From Anaerolineaceae bacterium (lineage in GTDB: Bacteria > Chloroflexota > Anaerolineae > Anaerolineales > Anaerolineaceae): 54,888 nucleotides of DNA. The stretch spans positions 1 through 54,888 of the forward strand of contig JAHYJK010000005.1 of assembly GCA_019429225.1 (NCBI GenBank), in the 5' to 3' direction. The position numbers were made by a program, and so were the translations under genes. This document shows positions 41,618 to 52,311 of the stretch, piece after piece (the stretch's first letter is position 1; every line of letters starts with the position of its first letter). The notes beneath the pieces are model-generated. The model searched no databases, was not told the origin of the DNA, and saw only the letters and a list, made by a program, of their open reading frames with translations.

Positions 41618-42910
41618 ATGAAAAAATTTGGAACTTTATTGATCGTGTTAATGATTGCTTCTTTGGTCCTGGTTGCATGCCAGCCAAAAGAAGAAACACC
41701 GGTTGTGGAAACAAACCCACAAAATGAGACCGGAAATGAAATTGTGGTCGAACAACCCTCAACAGGATTTAAACCCAACTTGGCTGGCAAAACCACAGAA
41801 TGCACATTGGGAAAATTGATCCCGGAAATCCCGGCTGACCAGGTTCCACCCGTACCGATGGTAAGTGCAGATGATTGGGTCTTAGGTTCATTGGATGCAG
41901 AGATCTCCATCATCGAATATAGCGATTTCCAATGCCCATACTGCGCCATTGCTGCACCACAATTGGAACAATTTTTCAATGACAACGCAGATAAGGTCAA
42001 TTTGGCATTCCGACATTTGCCATTACCCAGCATTCATTCCAAAGCTTATCCAGCACATCAGGCTGCCGAAGCAGCCGGATTGCAAGGAAAATTCTTTGAA
42101 ATGCACGATTTATTATTTGCTGAACAACAGAGTTGGGCAGCAGATACCGTTTCAGTGGAAGGATTTTTAGACTATGCCCTCGGACTGGCTGAAAAATTAG
42201 ATCTGGACCTGACTCAATTTGAAAAAGATTACAATAGCGAAGAAATTTTAAACAAAATTACACTTTCCTATACCGATGCCACAGAAAATATTGGCATCAG
42301 CGGCACACCGACTGTGTTTATTGTGATCAACGGTGTTCCTTACTCTGCCTCGTATGATTACAACACCCTTTCCAGCATCGTGAAATTAATCGAACTGGAT
42401 AAGAACCGCTACACGGAATGTCCCCCCATGGTTGTGGATGTATCAAAAGTATATCAAGCGACCATCACCACCAGTAAAGGTGATTTCACGATCGAACTTT
42501 ATCCTGAAAAAGCTCCTCTGGCTGTCAATAGCTTTGTATTTCTGGCAGTGGAAGGTTTCTACAATAATGTAGAGTTCCACCGCGTGATCCCTGGATTTGT
42601 TGCTCAGGTGGGTGACCCAAGCGGATTAGGTATGGGCGGTCCTGGTTACAAGTACGCCAATGAAGTCTCTGATCTTAAGTTTGATTCAGAGGGCGTGCTG
42701 GGCGTAGCAAATTCCGGTGTTGACACCAATGGCAGCCAATTCTTCATCACCTATGCAGCTCAGACAGCGTTGGACGGTGGTTATACGGTCTTCGGTAAAG
42801 TGATTGAAGGCATGGATGTGGTCACCAGTTTGAACGCCGTCGATCCCCAACAGGGTATTACAGCCGAAACGCTGGATAAAATCCTCTCCATCACCATCAC
42901 TGAGAAATAA
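41618..42910 (+). CDS. Lipoprotein fusing a DsbA-like thioredoxin domain to a cyclophilin
   Basis: I use ATG 41618 with AGGAA upstream; an in-frame ATG at 41594 would spoil the signal peptide. The 430-residue product has lipobox LVAC (Cys21) and an acidic linker. A DsbA/DsbG-type domain (about 80-260) has active site Cys106-Pro-Tyr-Cys109 and cis-Pro loop 'GISGTPTVFIVI'. A cyclophilin peptidyl-prolyl isomerase domain (about 285-430) has 'FHRVIPGFVAQVGDP' and 'NGSQFFITY'. It would oxidise or isomerise disulfides and assist proline isomerisation in secreted proteins outside the membrane. The stop overlaps the next gene by one base (TAATG). Confidence 0.93.
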   Translation: MKKFGTLLIVLMIASLVLVACQPKEETPVVETNPQNETGNEIVVEQPSTGFKPNLAGKTTECTLGKLIPEIPADQVPPVPMVSADDWVLGSLDAEISIIEYSDFQCPYCAIAAPQLEQFFNDNADKVNLAFRHLPLPSIHSKAYPAHQAAEAAGLQGKFFEMHDLLFAEQQSWAADTVSVEGFLDYALGLAEKLDLDLTQFEKDYNSEEILNKITLSYTDATENIGISGTPTVFIVINGVPYSASYDYNTLSSIVKLIELDKNRYTECPPMVVDVSKVYQATITTSKGDFTIELYPEKAPLAVNSFVFLAVEGFYNNVEFHRVIPGFVAQVGDPSGLGMGGPGYKYANEVSDLKFDSEGVLGVANSGVDTNGSQFFITYAAQTALDGGYTVFGKVIEGMDVVTSLNAVDPQQGITAETLDKILSITITEK

Positions 42911-44127
42911 TGGCTGAAGGATCCATACTGCAAGGAAGAGCAAAAATATACGCCATTGCCCAGGTTGTCATTAGCAGCCTGGGCTTTTTAACCAGCCTGA
43001 TAGGGGGTGGATTGTTGCTGGTGTTTGGCTTCTTCAGCGGAATGATTGATCCAATGACAGCCAATGAAGCCGGCTTAATGCTGGTCATCGGTTGGACTTC
43101 CCTGCTGATTGCTTTAGCCTTTATTGCAGCTTTGATCAGTGCCATTTTCCATTTACAGGGCCGATCTATGTCAGCCTTAAAACCCTCCACACAACGGATC
43201 ATCCAGGCTGCTCTTGTCGTTATCTGGGTTGCTTCGATTTTGGGGGTATTGCTCATCAGCCGTTATCAGGCATTGAATCTGATCACCTCGTTATTGATAA
43301 TTCCACTGGTGTTGGTGCCCATTCTGTTCTTTTTCTGGATTGGCGCCAGAAATCTGAGCCTGGGGAACCGCCCACGTGTTTGGGGAGCCGTGGCTTTCAA
43401 TTTTTCCATCATGATGCCTATCGTATTGATCGCTGAACTGGTTTTGTTCTTTTTTATTTTTATAATTGCTGCGGTCTGGCTGGCAGGACAACCCGAATTA
43501 CTTTCGCAAATCATGATGTATGCAGAGCAGATTTCGAATGGTTTGATGGACCCACTGGAAGCAGAGCAATTGATCACCGATCTGATCAGCCGTCCCATTT
43601 TTCTGAATGGCAGTATTCTGGTGGTGGCAGTTCTGGTCCCTCTGATGGAGGAACTTTTCAAACCCATGGCGATCTGGTTCCTGGCAGGTAAACGTCTGAC
43701 CCCATCGCAAGGTTTTGTGGGCGGATTGATCGGTGGCGCATGTTTCGCCATGCTCGAAAGCCTGGGGGCGGTGGGAATTCCTGCTGAAGCGGAATGGATG
43801 ATGTTGTTATTTGGTCGTACCGGAACAGGATTGTTGCATGTCACATTATCCGGATTGGTAGGTTGGGGATTTGCCAGTGCTTTTTACAATCGTAATTGGG
43901 GGAGAGCGATTATTACATATCTTTCAGCTGTGACAATTCATGGTTTATGGAACTTCTTTGCGTTACTCTCCGGAATTGTTCCTATTTTGCCAATTTCCGA
44001 AAAGATGAATAACCTGCCCGTAATGCTGGGACAAATAGGGGTGTTTGTGCTGGTGGGGCTATTTGTGATCAACCTGGTATTGCTTTTCAGCGTTAACCGC
44101 CAACTGCAAAAGCAACTGGTTGAATAA
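42910..44127 (+). CDS. PrsW-family intramembrane metalloprotease-like protein
   Basis: A 405-residue protein with about ten membrane helices. The second half carries the PrsW motifs: 'MEELFKPMAIWFLAG' (Glu-Glu), 'GGACFAMLESLGAVG', 'HVTLSGLVGWGFA' and 'TIHGLWNFFALLSG', with the Glu and His residues expected to bind the metal. The first half, a poorly conserved set of helices, is an extension. PrsW proteases cut anti-sigma factors and other membrane proteins; the target here is unknown. Its start overlaps the DsbA-cyclophilin gene, which suggests a shared envelope-quality role. Confidence 0.82.
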   Translation: MAEGSILQGRAKIYAIAQVVISSLGFLTSLIGGGLLLVFGFFSGMIDPMTANEAGLMLVIGWTSLLIALAFIAALISAIFHLQGRSMSALKPSTQRIIQAALVVIWVASILGVLLISRYQALNLITSLLIIPLVLVPILFFFWIGARNLSLGNRPRVWGAVAFNFSIMMPIVLIAELVLFFFIFIIAAVWLAGQPELLSQIMMYAEQISNGLMDPLEAEQLITDLISRPIFLNGSILVVAVLVPLMEELFKPMAIWFLAGKRLTPSQGFVGGLIGGACFAMLESLGAVGIPAEAEWMMLLFGRTGTGLLHVTLSGLVGWGFASAFYNRNWGRAIITYLSAVTIHGLWNFFALLSGIVPILPISEKMNNLPVMLGQIGVFVLVGLFVINLVLLFSVNRQLQKQLVE

Positions 44128-44181
44128 AGAAATCTGATCACGAATCATTGCAATCAGGTATGGCTGCGGAATAACCCCGGC

Positions 44182-45141
44182 TTATTTTAAGGTCGTCTCA
44201 AGGCTCTTGAGCAGCCCGGGAATAGCATGTAAGGCGCTTTGCTTCCAGGTTTCGGATTGTTCAATCTTGGGTTGCATATATACATTATTGACGGCACACA
44301 GGATCTGCAACAGACGATAGAGCATCAACCGGCGTACTTCCGGTTTGGCACCATAACCCTGCAAAAATGCAATCCGCCATTGATCGAACATGAAAGTAAA
44401 GGGCGGCTCAATCAGAAATGTCAGATCATAGGCTGGATCCCACCAGAAGGTATCTCCCAGCCCGGAAATACGGGTTACCTGCCAATCAGGTCCTTGTTTT
44501 TCCAGGTAGATCGTCCAGGGGAAGGGGCTGCCATGCACCATCACAGGTTTGTGGTTTTTCAAATAAGCTAAATTTCCCTGCCAGACATCCACAATGCGTT
44601 GATGGAGCAGTTTGTTGAGTATACCTTTGCTTACCAAGGCAGCACCACTACCACCTACGATTTCATTTTCAAACAGGTAATCAGTAGGAGAGACATCCAT
44701 TAATTGTTCGGGGTCATTCACCCACACACCAGATTCTTTTCCCTGAATGGCATGTAAACGGCGATAAAACTGACCAATACCTCGAAACATAACTTTGATT
44801 TCATCGTCCGGTTTCAGTCGCATCAAGCGATCCAGACGTTCGCCAGGACCCTGTTCAACGACGATAAATGCATGACCAATCTCCTGCAGACTGTCATCCA
44901 CCACCAGTACCGGTGAGATGGGCAAACCGTTCTTTTCTAGAATCTCGCTTACGCGGTATTCATGTACGCTGCTATCGATCCAATCTGTGTTTACGGTAAA
45001 TTTATAAACAACAGCCTTTCGATCAGAAAAATGGACGCGGAAATTATGGCGTACCCAGGCACCCAGATCCTCAATCCATGAGATTGTGTTTGCTGGAAAA
45101 TGAGATTGAGCCAAACGGAGCACATCGGTTTCAGTTATCAT
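44182..45141 (-). CDS. APH/choline-kinase-fold protein lacking catalytic residues (pseudokinase)
   Basis: A 319-residue protein with a strong GGGAGGAG ribosome site. Overall it matches the aminoglycoside phosphotransferase/fructosamine kinase fold: a nucleotide-lobe Lys in 'KAVVYKFTV', the Glu region in 'HEYRVSEILEKNGLPISPV' and the hinge 'AFIVVEQGPGERLDRLM'. The catalytic loop, normally HGDxxxxN, reads HGSPFPWTI at 203-211, with the catalytic Asp replaced by Ser and the Asn missing. The metal-binding Asp (usually IDxE) is replaced in 'RISGLGDTFWWDPAYDL' (224-240). Phosphotransfer is therefore unlikely; a ligand-binding or regulatory role is more plausible. The flanking genes give no clear link. 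Confidence 0.75.
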   Translation of the reverse strand: MITETDVLRLAQSHFPANTISWIEDLGAWVRHNFRVHFSDRKAVVYKFTVNTDWIDSSVHEYRVSEILEKNGLPISPVLVVDDSLQEIGHAFIVVEQGPGERLDRLMRLKPDDEIKVMFRGIGQFYRRLHAIQGKESGVWVNDPEQLMDVSPTDYLFENEIVGGSGAALVSKGILNKLLHQRIVDVWQGNLAYLKNHKPVMVHGSPFPWTIYLEKQGPDWQVTRISGLGDTFWWDPAYDLTFLIEPPFTFMFDQWRIAFLQGYGAKPEVRRLMLYRLLQILCAVNNVYMQPKIEQSETWKQSALHAIPGLLKSLETTLK

Positions 45142-45209
45142 GCGTCTCCTCCCAAATTTGATTTTACATCAAGTTTAACAGAAGGTAAACTATTTTCTAA
45201 CTGATTTAT

Positions 45210-46892
<1,683 letters not shown>

Positions 46893-47087
46893 ATGGATAA
46901 TCGCAGTGGCTGTCTGGTTGGCTTACTCAAGCTATTTTTACTTGACAAAGTGTTCGATTGGTTGCAGAGCCGTTTTGGCTTTGGCCAGGGTTGTATGGGT
47001 TGTGGATGCGGGGTAATCCTATTGATTGCTTTTCTGATCATTGCCGGGTCAATTATCTTCGGCACGAACTGGTTCAGTTTCTTCTAA
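46893..47087 (+). CDS. Small membrane protein (64 aa) with a Gly/Cys-rich segment
   Basis: The ATG is preceded by AAAGGAAGCTTCAC. The protein has a short amphipathic start (LLKLFLLDKVFDWLQSRF), a 'GQGCMGCGCG' segment with three cysteines, then one strong membrane helix (about 42-60) ending 'GTNWFSFF'. The good ribosome site and clean composition support a real gene. No family is recognised; the Cys-Gly segment might bind metal or be lipidated. Confidence 0.55.
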   Translation: MDNRSGCLVGLLKLFLLDKVFDWLQSRFGFGQGCMGCGCGVILLIAFLIIAGSIIFGTNWFSFF

Positions 47088-47092
47088 CCTCT

Positions 47093-48772
47093 TTATTTGG
47101 ATGAGTGCCAGGTAACCACCTGGTTACCGCCATTTTGCTTGGCTATTAACCAGGCATGATTGGCATGCTCCAGAAGCATATCCATAGGTTTTTCATCATC
47201 TGCACTGGTACAGGCAATTCCCATGCTGATCGTTATTTGAATCGTTTTCTGATCGATCTCGAATATATGTTCGCGTACGTGTTGAAGAAGCCGTTCTGCC
47301 AGAATTTGAGCGTGCTTGCAATCTATATTGGGCAAAAGGATCACAAATTCCTCACCACTGATCCGCCATACCTGGTCACGCGGACGAAACTCGCCTCGTA
47401 ACATTTGTGATAGCTCCACCAGAATCTGATCAGCAATCAGATTACCGTTTTCCTGGTTGACTTTTTTGAACTGATCCACATCCAGCATGACCAGGGAAAC
47501 GATTTTTCCGTAATGCTCAATATTAAGGTGATCATTTTCCAGAATGGTGAGAAAGTGTTTGCGGTTCAACAAGCCCGTCAGTGGATCGGTGATCTGGGAC
47601 GGAGATAATGTCAATTGTGATGTCCGCATCAGATTGAGTTGATCTCGAAAGCTGAGGCTCTGTTGTCCTAATAGCCTGGAACTTGTCGGGGTCTGCGCAA
47701 CCTGGTGCATAATTTCCAAACTGCGGATGCGTTGCACATCCTGTTCTTTTTCAATCTGTTTTTCATAACGAAAGAAACTCTCAAAGTGGTCAAGGGATTT
47801 ATCAATGTCGCCTATTTGTTTATACCCTCGCGCCAGGGAGCGATGGATGCGGATGCCTTCATGGCGCATATTGAGTTGTTCGGATATTGCTAACGCTTCC
47901 TGCAGGCGACTGAATGCAGAATCGTAATCCTGTATTTCAAACTTAATTTGACCCATAGCCAATAACACACGCACTTTACGATAAAGCAATCCATGGTCTT
48001 CGCAGATCTGCAGTGCCTGATTCAGATGTTTAAGAGCTTCATCATAATCTTTCAGAGTTTCATGAACGCGGGCATGAATGACCAGGGCTTTGGTTAGTTT
48101 ATCCATGGCGTTAAAGCTGCGATAGATCTTGATGGCCTCGTGCACGTGCTGTTGTGCCTGTTCAAAATCTTCTTTTTTAGTGTCCAATAAACACCAGTTG
48201 AGATGAATATCAGCATGGGTTTTATTGGTGGGCAGACCTTCCATCTGGTCAACAGCCTGCTGAAAATAGCGTTCAGCCCAATCCAACTGACCCATCTGCA
48301 TATATTGACGCCCAACCAGGTTGTAGAGCCCTGCCTGCCAGCGTCGATTGGAAAGTGTCTCATAATAACTCAAAGCTTGCCAGGTAAATTCGAAACCCTC
48401 AGGCGCATTTCCCATGGCAAAGTTTGCCTTGGCCAGTACTTCAAAGGCGCGTCCATTCAACAGGTCATCTTTGATCTGCGTGATGAATGGTAGTGCCTGA
48501 TAAATGGAGGAAATCGTCAATTCATAATTGGTAGTTTCCAGGTTAAGCAAACCGCGTGTAAAAAGGCTGATCGCCACAACAGCGGAGACTTCCGGATTGG
48601 ATTCATCCAGACTCTGCGCCAGGTTTACAGCTTCATCCACCACCCGTATCGCATAGGAAAGATTGCTATCCTCCAATATCAGTGCTAATTCATTCAGTAG
48701 TTTGACCTTTTCGAATGAATCCCGGGTTTGTTCGATTTTCAGTTCCAAATCCTTAATAAGTGTCTGCTTCAT
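47093..48772 (-). CDS. TPR-repeat diguanylate cyclase (GGDEF variant SGEEF)
   Basis: A 559-residue soluble protein. Residues about 1-350 are tandem tetratricopeptide repeats (for example 'QAGLYNLVGRQYMQMGQLDWAERYFQQAV'-type units). A short coil (about 350-390) leads to a GGDEF domain starting at 'DPLTGLLNRKHFL'. The active site reads SGEEF instead of GGDEF/GGEEF, with the inhibitory I-site RxxD (RPRD) five residues upstream. Ser in the first position is tolerated in some active cyclases. It would make cyclic di-GMP in response to a TPR-bound partner. Paralogous to the next gene. Confidence 0.9.
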   Translation of the reverse strand: MKQTLIKDLELKIEQTRDSFEKVKLLNELALILEDSNLSYAIRVVDEAVNLAQSLDESNPEVSAVVAISLFTRGLLNLETTNYELTISSIYQALPFITQIKDDLLNGRAFEVLAKANFAMGNAPEGFEFTWQALSYYETLSNRRWQAGLYNLVGRQYMQMGQLDWAERYFQQAVDQMEGLPTNKTHADIHLNWCLLDTKKEDFEQAQQHVHEAIKIYRSFNAMDKLTKALVIHARVHETLKDYDEALKHLNQALQICEDHGLLYRKVRVLLAMGQIKFEIQDYDSAFSRLQEALAISEQLNMRHEGIRIHRSLARGYKQIGDIDKSLDHFESFFRYEKQIEKEQDVQRIRSLEIMHQVAQTPTSSRLLGQQSLSFRDQLNLMRTSQLTLSPSQITDPLTGLLNRKHFLTILENDHLNIEHYGKIVSLVMLDVDQFKKVNQENGNLIADQILVELSQMLRGEFRPRDQVWRISGEEFVILLPNIDCKHAQILAERLLQHVREHIFEIDQKTIQITISMGIACTSADDEKPMDMLLEHANHAWLIAKQNGGNQVVTWHSSK

Positions 48773-48834
48773 ACCATCACCACCATCTTCTGATAGCTAG
48801 ATTCTAACCGAATCCAATGAAAAAAGGTGTGATC

Positions 48835-50571
48835 TCAATAAATCGGGGCAAGTGGGTGTTTTTGATCGTTGGAAGAATTGTCGGATTCATCTTCCCAGAC
48901 CATAATGTGCTGGGTATCGCTGCGCCGTGCTTTTTCCAGCGCATGATCAGCTCGTTGGATGAAGACATCCACCGGCAGATCTTTTTTATATTCCACCAAT
49001 CCAGCATGGAAGGTGAGAGTAAGTTTTTCACCAGCAACCTCAAAATCGGCGCTGGCGAAGTGTTTGCAAATTCGATCGGCGACAATACAGGCATTCTCCA
49101 GGCTGGTTTCTGGCAGCAGCATAATGAAGGCATCACCACCATAGCGGCCAATCACATCTACGACACGTAATAGATCTTTGAGTCGCCGGGCAACCCATTG
49201 CAGCACCTGATCACCCATCACGTAACCAAAACGCTCGTTCACCTGACTGAAATGGTCAATGTCGATAACCAACAAGGAGAGTGGGTGGGGGTAACGGGTG
49301 ACTCGCAGGATTTCCTGTTCCGCCAGATCATAGAAATAACGCAAAGTGTTGACGGCTGTCGTTGCATCCAGGTTGAGAGCCCGACGGTATTTTTCCTCAC
49401 TCTGACGTAAAGCTTCTTCCACCCATTTCCGCTCGGCGATCTCCTTCTCGATTTGATCGTTTTTGTTCTGAATGATACGAGCTTCTTTTTGCAATGCATC
49501 AGCACGAATGATTGTTTCAAGGGTCATATATTTCAGATCGTTCTTCTCACGTTTAATGCGTTGTTCAATCTGGTAAAAACTCTGGAAATGCTCATAGGCT
49601 TTGCGATAATCGCTCAGTTCGGCATAGATCTGTGCCAGTTTTCGATCAGCGCGCAGGCAACCTTCTTCGTAATGATTGGTCTGAGCACGAGCATTGGCAT
49701 TCAGCAGGCGTTGGACAGCTGACGCCAGCTCTCCCTGGTAGTGATCGACTTCGCAGAGCCAGATATCACATAAAATTTCATCTGACTGGTAACCCTGGTG
49801 TTCTGCCAGTTGTCTGGCTTCTTCAAAATAATCTTTGGCTGTATCCAGATTACCATTGCGTAACTCATTCTGTCCTTTTTGACGAAGGTTATCAATGCGA
49901 ACCGGTAATACGCGCATATCATCTGCCAATTCGATTGAACGTTGCAAATACTGATCAAAGACTTCATAATCCCCAAGCATTTTGTATGCCGCGGCCAGGT
50001 AGTTGTAAGCATAACTGAGTTGAATGGATAAATCACGACTCTGAAATAGAGAGATAGCTTTTTTAAGTTCAGTAATGGCAGGTTCGATTTCTCCGCTGAC
50101 CAGATAGGTTTGTCCAATGGTCATGGTAATTTCACCCAACAGACGCGCATCGTGGAGGTGTCGCGCCATTTCCAATGCTTTGAGGAGGGATGTCATCGCC
50201 TTATTGTATTCATTCAAATGAACATAAATCATCCCCAGCAAACGCAACGTAAATGCCTGGCTGAGACTGTTTCGCAACTCGTTATAAATGTTGAGGGCTT
50301 CTTTTGCTTGAGCAAGCGCCAGCATCGTATCTCCGAGTTCGAGATGGAAATGTGACATGTTGAAAAGCGCATCCGCAACACCTTTGGGATATGGATCATG
50401 GCGAAATTCGGATGAAGTGGCAAGCTGATAAGCCCGTTTGCTGAGATCCAGCCCTTCTGCAGGAGCAAGGCTGATCATATCCTGTGCAGCCGCATTGAGT
50501 GAATCAATACGCTGGATGATTTCAGATTCCTGAATCAATCCTGGTCGGGTGGGGTGGTAGAAAATATTCAT
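48835..50571 (-). CDS. TPR-repeat diguanylate cyclase (GGDEF variant GGDAF)
   Basis: A 578-residue soluble protein built like its neighbour: TPR units over about 1-350, a coiled coil (ALQKEARIIQNKNDQIEKE) and a GGDEF domain (about 410-560). The signature is GGDAF, with I-site RVVD five residues before. The Glu that normally sits at the fourth position and helps catalysis is Ala, so cyclase activity is uncertain; it may instead act as a c-di-GMP receptor through the I-site. It lies 62 bases upstream of the other TPR-GGDEF gene on the same strand, probably one transcript. Confidence 0.88.
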   Translation of the reverse strand: MNIFYHPTRPGLIQESEIIQRIDSLNAAAQDMISLAPAEGLDLSKRAYQLATSSEFRHDPYPKGVADALFNMSHFHLELGDTMLALAQAKEALNIYNELRNSLSQAFTLRLLGMIYVHLNEYNKAMTSLLKALEMARHLHDARLLGEITMTIGQTYLVSGEIEPAITELKKAISLFQSRDLSIQLSYAYNYLAAAYKMLGDYEVFDQYLQRSIELADDMRVLPVRIDNLRQKGQNELRNGNLDTAKDYFEEARQLAEHQGYQSDEILCDIWLCEVDHYQGELASAVQRLLNANARAQTNHYEEGCLRADRKLAQIYAELSDYRKAYEHFQSFYQIEQRIKREKNDLKYMTLETIIRADALQKEARIIQNKNDQIEKEIAERKWVEEALRQSEEKYRRALNLDATTAVNTLRYFYDLAEQEILRVTRYPHPLSLLVIDIDHFSQVNERFGYVMGDQVLQWVARRLKDLLRVVDVIGRYGGDAFIMLLPETSLENACIVADRICKHFASADFEVAGEKLTLTFHAGLVEYKKDLPVDVFIQRADHALEKARRSDTQHIMVWEDESDNSSNDQKHPLAPIY

Positions 50572-50706
50572 CGGCTGTTACCCATCTTCTTCGCAAATTT
50601 GTCAGCCATAGAGACTGCAGTCTATAAGTTGCAACCTTTGTACCAGATATCTCAAAGCGTCTACGCCGGTATGGTCTTTTTTTCACAAGTATGTTAAAAA
50701 TAGTAT

Positions 50707-51450
50707 ATGAACAACAAACCCGATATTCGTATCTACCCCAACCTCTCAACCCTGGAGGACGCGGTTGCAAAGCACTTTCTGCTGGCGACCAACCAGGCAG
50801 TACAGCAACGTGGCCAGGCATTGATCGCCTTGTCCGGAGGCAGCACCCCATTGGGACTGTTCCACCTGCTGGGGAGTGATGCTTATCGTGCCACACTCCC
50901 CTGGACGCAGCTCCACTTCTTCTGGGTGGATGAACGTAGTGTCCCTCCGCAAGACAAAGAAAGCAATTACGGGCAGTTCAAACGCAATGTGCTCGACCCT
51001 CTTAAAATCTCTTCGCAACAGGTACATGCCATGGATGGCAATCTGCCTCCTGAGCAAGCAGCCAGCAATTATGAAGATATGCTGCGCACCTGGGCAGAGA
51101 AAGGGCAGGAATTGCCGCGCTTTGATTGGGTGCTGTTGGGCATGGGTAGCGATGGACATACTGCTTCGTTATTTCCTGGACAATCAACTGCATTGATGCA
51201 AGAGCGAGCTGTGATGGCGGTTACGGCACAGTACGAAGACAGGCCTTCCGACCGGGTGACCCTGACCCCGCGAATTCTGAATCTGGCAAGGCAGGTGGTT
51301 TTTATGGTCAGCGGCGCTCAAAAGGCGAATTGTCTCCAGGAAGTATTGCAGGGCACACATGATCCATTGCGCCTTCCCGCCCAACGGATCCAACCTACGG
51401 ATGGCCGTCTGGTATGGATGCTGGACGAAGCCGCTGCCAGTAAATTGTAA
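50707..51450 (+). CDS. pgl: 6-phosphogluconolactonase
   Basis: A 247-residue enzyme of the oxidative pentose phosphate pathway that hydrolyses 6-phosphogluconolactone. The DevB/SOL family motifs are all present: 'QALIALSGGSTPLGLFHLL', 'LHFFWVDERSVPP', 'FDWVLLGMGSDGHTASLFPG' and 'RVTLTPRILNLARQVVFMVSG'. There is no Shine-Dalgarno site before ATG 50707, so translation may start leaderless. Convergent and directly abutting arfB. Confidence 0.95.
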   Translation: MNNKPDIRIYPNLSTLEDAVAKHFLLATNQAVQQRGQALIALSGGSTPLGLFHLLGSDAYRATLPWTQLHFFWVDERSVPPQDKESNYGQFKRNVLDPLKISSQQVHAMDGNLPPEQAASNYEDMLRTWAEKGQELPRFDWVLLGMGSDGHTASLFPGQSTALMQERAVMAVTAQYEDRPSDRVTLTPRILNLARQVVFMVSGAQKANCLQEVLQGTHDPLRLPAQRIQPTDGRLVWMLDEAAASKL

Positions 51451-51873
51451 TTAATCCCAATCGTCGGGATTATATCGACGCAGGCGTTTGATCTCGCCGT
51501 GCTTCTTTTTACTTCCCAGGCGGGCTGCTCTGGCAGTCACACTCGGGCGGGTGGCTTTGCGTGGTTTGGGTTTCTCAGCAGCCTGCCGAATGATTTCGAC
51601 CAACCGCTCCTGGGCATCGTAGCGATTCTGCTCCTGGGTGCGGTATTGACGGGCATGGATCATCAAAACACCATCTTTATTGATACGCCCCGCAGCAATT
51701 TTGTATAAACGCTCTTTGATCTCATCGGACAGGCTCGATACGCTGATATTAAAACGCAATTGAACAGCCGTGGAGACCTTATTGACATTCTGTCCCCCAG
51801 GACCTGCAGAACGAACAAAATCAAATTGGATTTCATTTTCTTCAATTTTTACTGAAGGTGTAACCTCTATCAT
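51451..51873 (-). CDS. arfB: Alternative ribosome-rescue factor ArfB / peptidyl-tRNA hydrolase
   Basis: A 140-residue member of the ArfB (YaeJ) family. It carries the catalytic GGQ motif in 'VRSAGPGGQNVNKVSTAVQLRF' and the basic C-terminal tail (KPRKATRPSVTARAARLGSK) that enters the empty mRNA channel of stalled ribosomes. It frees ribosomes on non-stop mRNA by releasing the nascent chain. No ribosome site is obvious. Its stop adjoins the pgl stop, with no room for a separate terminator. Confidence 0.95.
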   Translation of the reverse strand: MIEVTPSVKIEENEIQFDFVRSAGPGGQNVNKVSTAVQLRFNISVSSLSDEIKERLYKIAAGRINKDGVLMIHARQYRTQEQNRYDAQERLVEIIRQAAEKPKPRKATRPSVTARAARLGSKKKHGEIKRLRRYNPDDWD

Positions 51874-52014
51874 TGTTTAAGTATAACAGTTCGCCCCAGT
51901 TTCATCTGAATGTTTGTTGTTTGAAGATACATAGATGACTTCAATCCAGCCTTAACCGAGTAATTAAGAAATCAATTATAATATGCCTGTCAATCGAAAG
52001 GTGAATTTATTATT

Positions 52015-52275
52015 ATGTCCAATAAAGTTTCAGTACCATTAACAAATTATGAGTATGACGTTTTGAAAAATAATTATATTATTTCAGGATGTTGCAATAG
52101 ACAATTGAACACAGTTACAATCAGTAAATCTGGCGCGGAGTTATTATTAACACCTCAGGAGCTTAAAGATTTAATTGGATATGTTGCTGCTGAAGCAAAT
52201 CATGCTCTTACAAAAAGAAATCAGAAAGACCTGAACGCGATATGTGATTATCTTGAGTGCTTCGAACGCAGTTAA
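52015..52275 (+). CDS. Hypothetical small soluble protein (86 aa)
   Basis: An 86-residue protein, AT-rich, with two neighbouring cysteines (ISGCCNRQLN) and a mixed alpha/beta pattern ending in an amphipathic helix. The region before it has only a weak ribosome site (GAAAGGTGAA). It shares orientation with the Zn-ribbon gene 36 bases downstream, so they may form an operon. No family recognised. Confidence 0.5.
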   Translation: MSNKVSVPLTNYEYDVLKNNYIISGCCNRQLNTVTISKSGAELLLTPQELKDLIGYVAAEANHALTKRNQKDLNAICDYLECFERS

Positions 52276-52311
52276 TCTAAGATTTTAAAATAACGCGGAT
52301 ATGCCAAAATT

